Shown piece by piece: positions 42,123-42,807 of a DNA stretch of 42,807 nt. The notes under the pieces are model-generated. The model was not told the origin of the DNA. It saw only the letters and a list, made by a program, of their open reading frames with translations, and did not search any database. The DNA is taken from assembly GCA_902525935.1 (NCBI GenBank), contig CABZJA010000009.1:1-42807 (forward strand), read 5' to 3'. This DNA comes from an uncultured Pelagibacteraceae bacterium (GTDB lineage: Bacteria; Pseudomonadota; Alphaproteobacteria; Pelagibacterales; Pelagibacteraceae). Each line of letters begins with the position of its first letter. Position 1 is the stretch's first letter. The translations under genes and the position numbers were made by a program.

Positions 42123-42807
42123 TGTTAACCCAAGCTTTAACAATATTAATTATCGTATCTGTTATTGGATGTATTCTTTATGGAAGAAGATTAATAAAAA
42201 CAGAGAGAGTTGATGCTGTATTTGGTAATCCAGATAGAGCTAAAGGTGGAGCACACTGGGTAATTGTTGGAAGTAGTGCAATTTTAATGCTGTGGCTTTA
42301 TTATTCATGGGATATTGCAAAAGGTTTTTATCCAAAGTCAGCAAATGAATTATGTCAGGTTGGTAAAATTAATGAGTCTTTACTAGGTTTAAAATATCAG
42401 TTCCCTATTGAAGAAAGAGAATTCAAAAGTACATCTATAATAAAAATTGAAAATAAAAATCTTGTAAAAATTGCAAATGAAATAAAAACATCTCCTGATC
42501 TAAGTGATCAACAAAAAACAATCCTTGTAAGCTACATTGATAGAACTACTAAATTAATTCCACTCTTAACAAGTGAAGAACTTATAGAATTGGATACCAA
42601 AATTAAACTTAAAGAAATGACAGAAGAAATAAAACTTCTAAGTTTTAATTTCCAGCAGAAAAATTACCCTTTTGAGACAAATGCTCAAAAAATTGAAAGA
42701 CAAAAACTTATTGATGAACAAGGTGGCTGGGGAATTGTCACAATAAACACTGGAAGTGGTTCTATTGAGAATACTATTGAGATACCGACTGCACCTCAAA
42801 CAAAAAA
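42122..42807 (+). CDS. tauC: Probable TauC-type permease with long N-terminal extension (partial)
   Basis: 228 codons are visible and the frame is open at the window edge. The visible part has two membrane segments (about 5-20 and 47-66) and then some 160 residues of soluble, charged sequence. The permease core itself (EAA loop) has not been reached. I call tauC because the gene is translationally coupled to tauB and the operon lacks another permease; the family itself is not yet visible. An ordinary TauC has about 270 residues and no such extension. Confidence 0.6.
   Translation, partial: MLTQALTILIIVSVIGCILYGRRLIKTERVDAVFGNPDRAKGGAHWVIVGSSAILMLWLYYSWDIAKGFYPKSANELCQVGKINESLLGLKYQFPIEEREFKSTSIIKIENKNLVKIANEIKTSPDLSDQQKTILVSYIDRTTKLIPLLTSEELIELDTKIKLKEMTEEIKLLSFNFQQKNYPFETNAQKIERQKLIDEQGGWGIVTINTGSGSIENTIEIPTAPQTK

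Noticed and set aside
1-42807. CRISPR arrays, insertion sequences, prophage genes, tRNA or rRNA genes
   Set aside because: I saw no regularly spaced repeats, transposase or phage proteins, or tRNA-like cloverleafs on either strand.

Overview
The window looks like the chromosome of a SAR11-type marine alphaproteobacterium (Candidatus Pelagibacter or a close relative). The support is very high A+T, tiny intergenic gaps, many 1-4 base gene overlaps, no insertion sequences, CRISPR arrays or rRNA/tRNA genes, and a gene set typical of that group: aprMBA, xsc, tauABC, tandem amt genes, and a thiamine-precursor symporter behind a TPP riboswitch. Identification is from reading alone; no database search was run.

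Left end (1-5261): a catabolic block that looks aimed at a hydroxylated aromatic or similar organic acid. It holds a flavin monooxygenase (cut by the window edge), a type I extradiol dioxygenase, a TRAP solute-binding protein and a fumarylacetoacetate-hydrolase-family enzyme on the minus strand, with the TRAP membrane subunits dctQ and dctM divergent on the plus strand.

Sulfonate and sulfite block (5263-15072): a cytoplasmic sulfatase/phosphonate monoester hydrolase-like enzyme lies downstream of xsc (sulfoacetaldehyde acetyltransferase). Divergent suyAB encodes sulfolactate sulfo-lyase. A minus-strand operon then runs aprM-aprB-aprA-(116-aa unknown)-(48-aa membrane peptide)-tauE. Xsc and SuyAB both release sulfite; AprBA-M could oxidise it to APS and TauE could export it.

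Middle (15179-24800): a six-gene overlapping minus-strand operon metC-MFS-pabB-pabA-pabC-HIT, then a 27-aa very basic protein gene, mnmA, DUF3553, cysQ, a small membrane protein, recX, an ABA4-like membrane protein, a rhodanese and a Bcp peroxiredoxin.

Housekeeping and transport (24835-33597): two tandem ammonium transporters with strong terminators, HU, the RseP site-2 protease, a DEAD-box helicase with a long lysine-rich tail, the TPP-riboswitch-controlled symporter thiV, a second TauE/SafE permease and two tiny membrane proteins.

Envelope/redox cluster (33599-37643): an ABC-2 exporter, DUF4396, DoxX, cytochrome c', cytochrome b561 and a periplasmic thioredoxin.

Right end (37640-42807): ald and tpa diverge from tauA-tauB-(tauC, cut by the edge). 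Together with xsc this gives a complete taurine route: import, transamination to sulfoacetaldehyde, pyruvate regeneration from alanine, and cleavage to acetyl phosphate plus sulfite. The two halves of that route lie about 23 kb apart.
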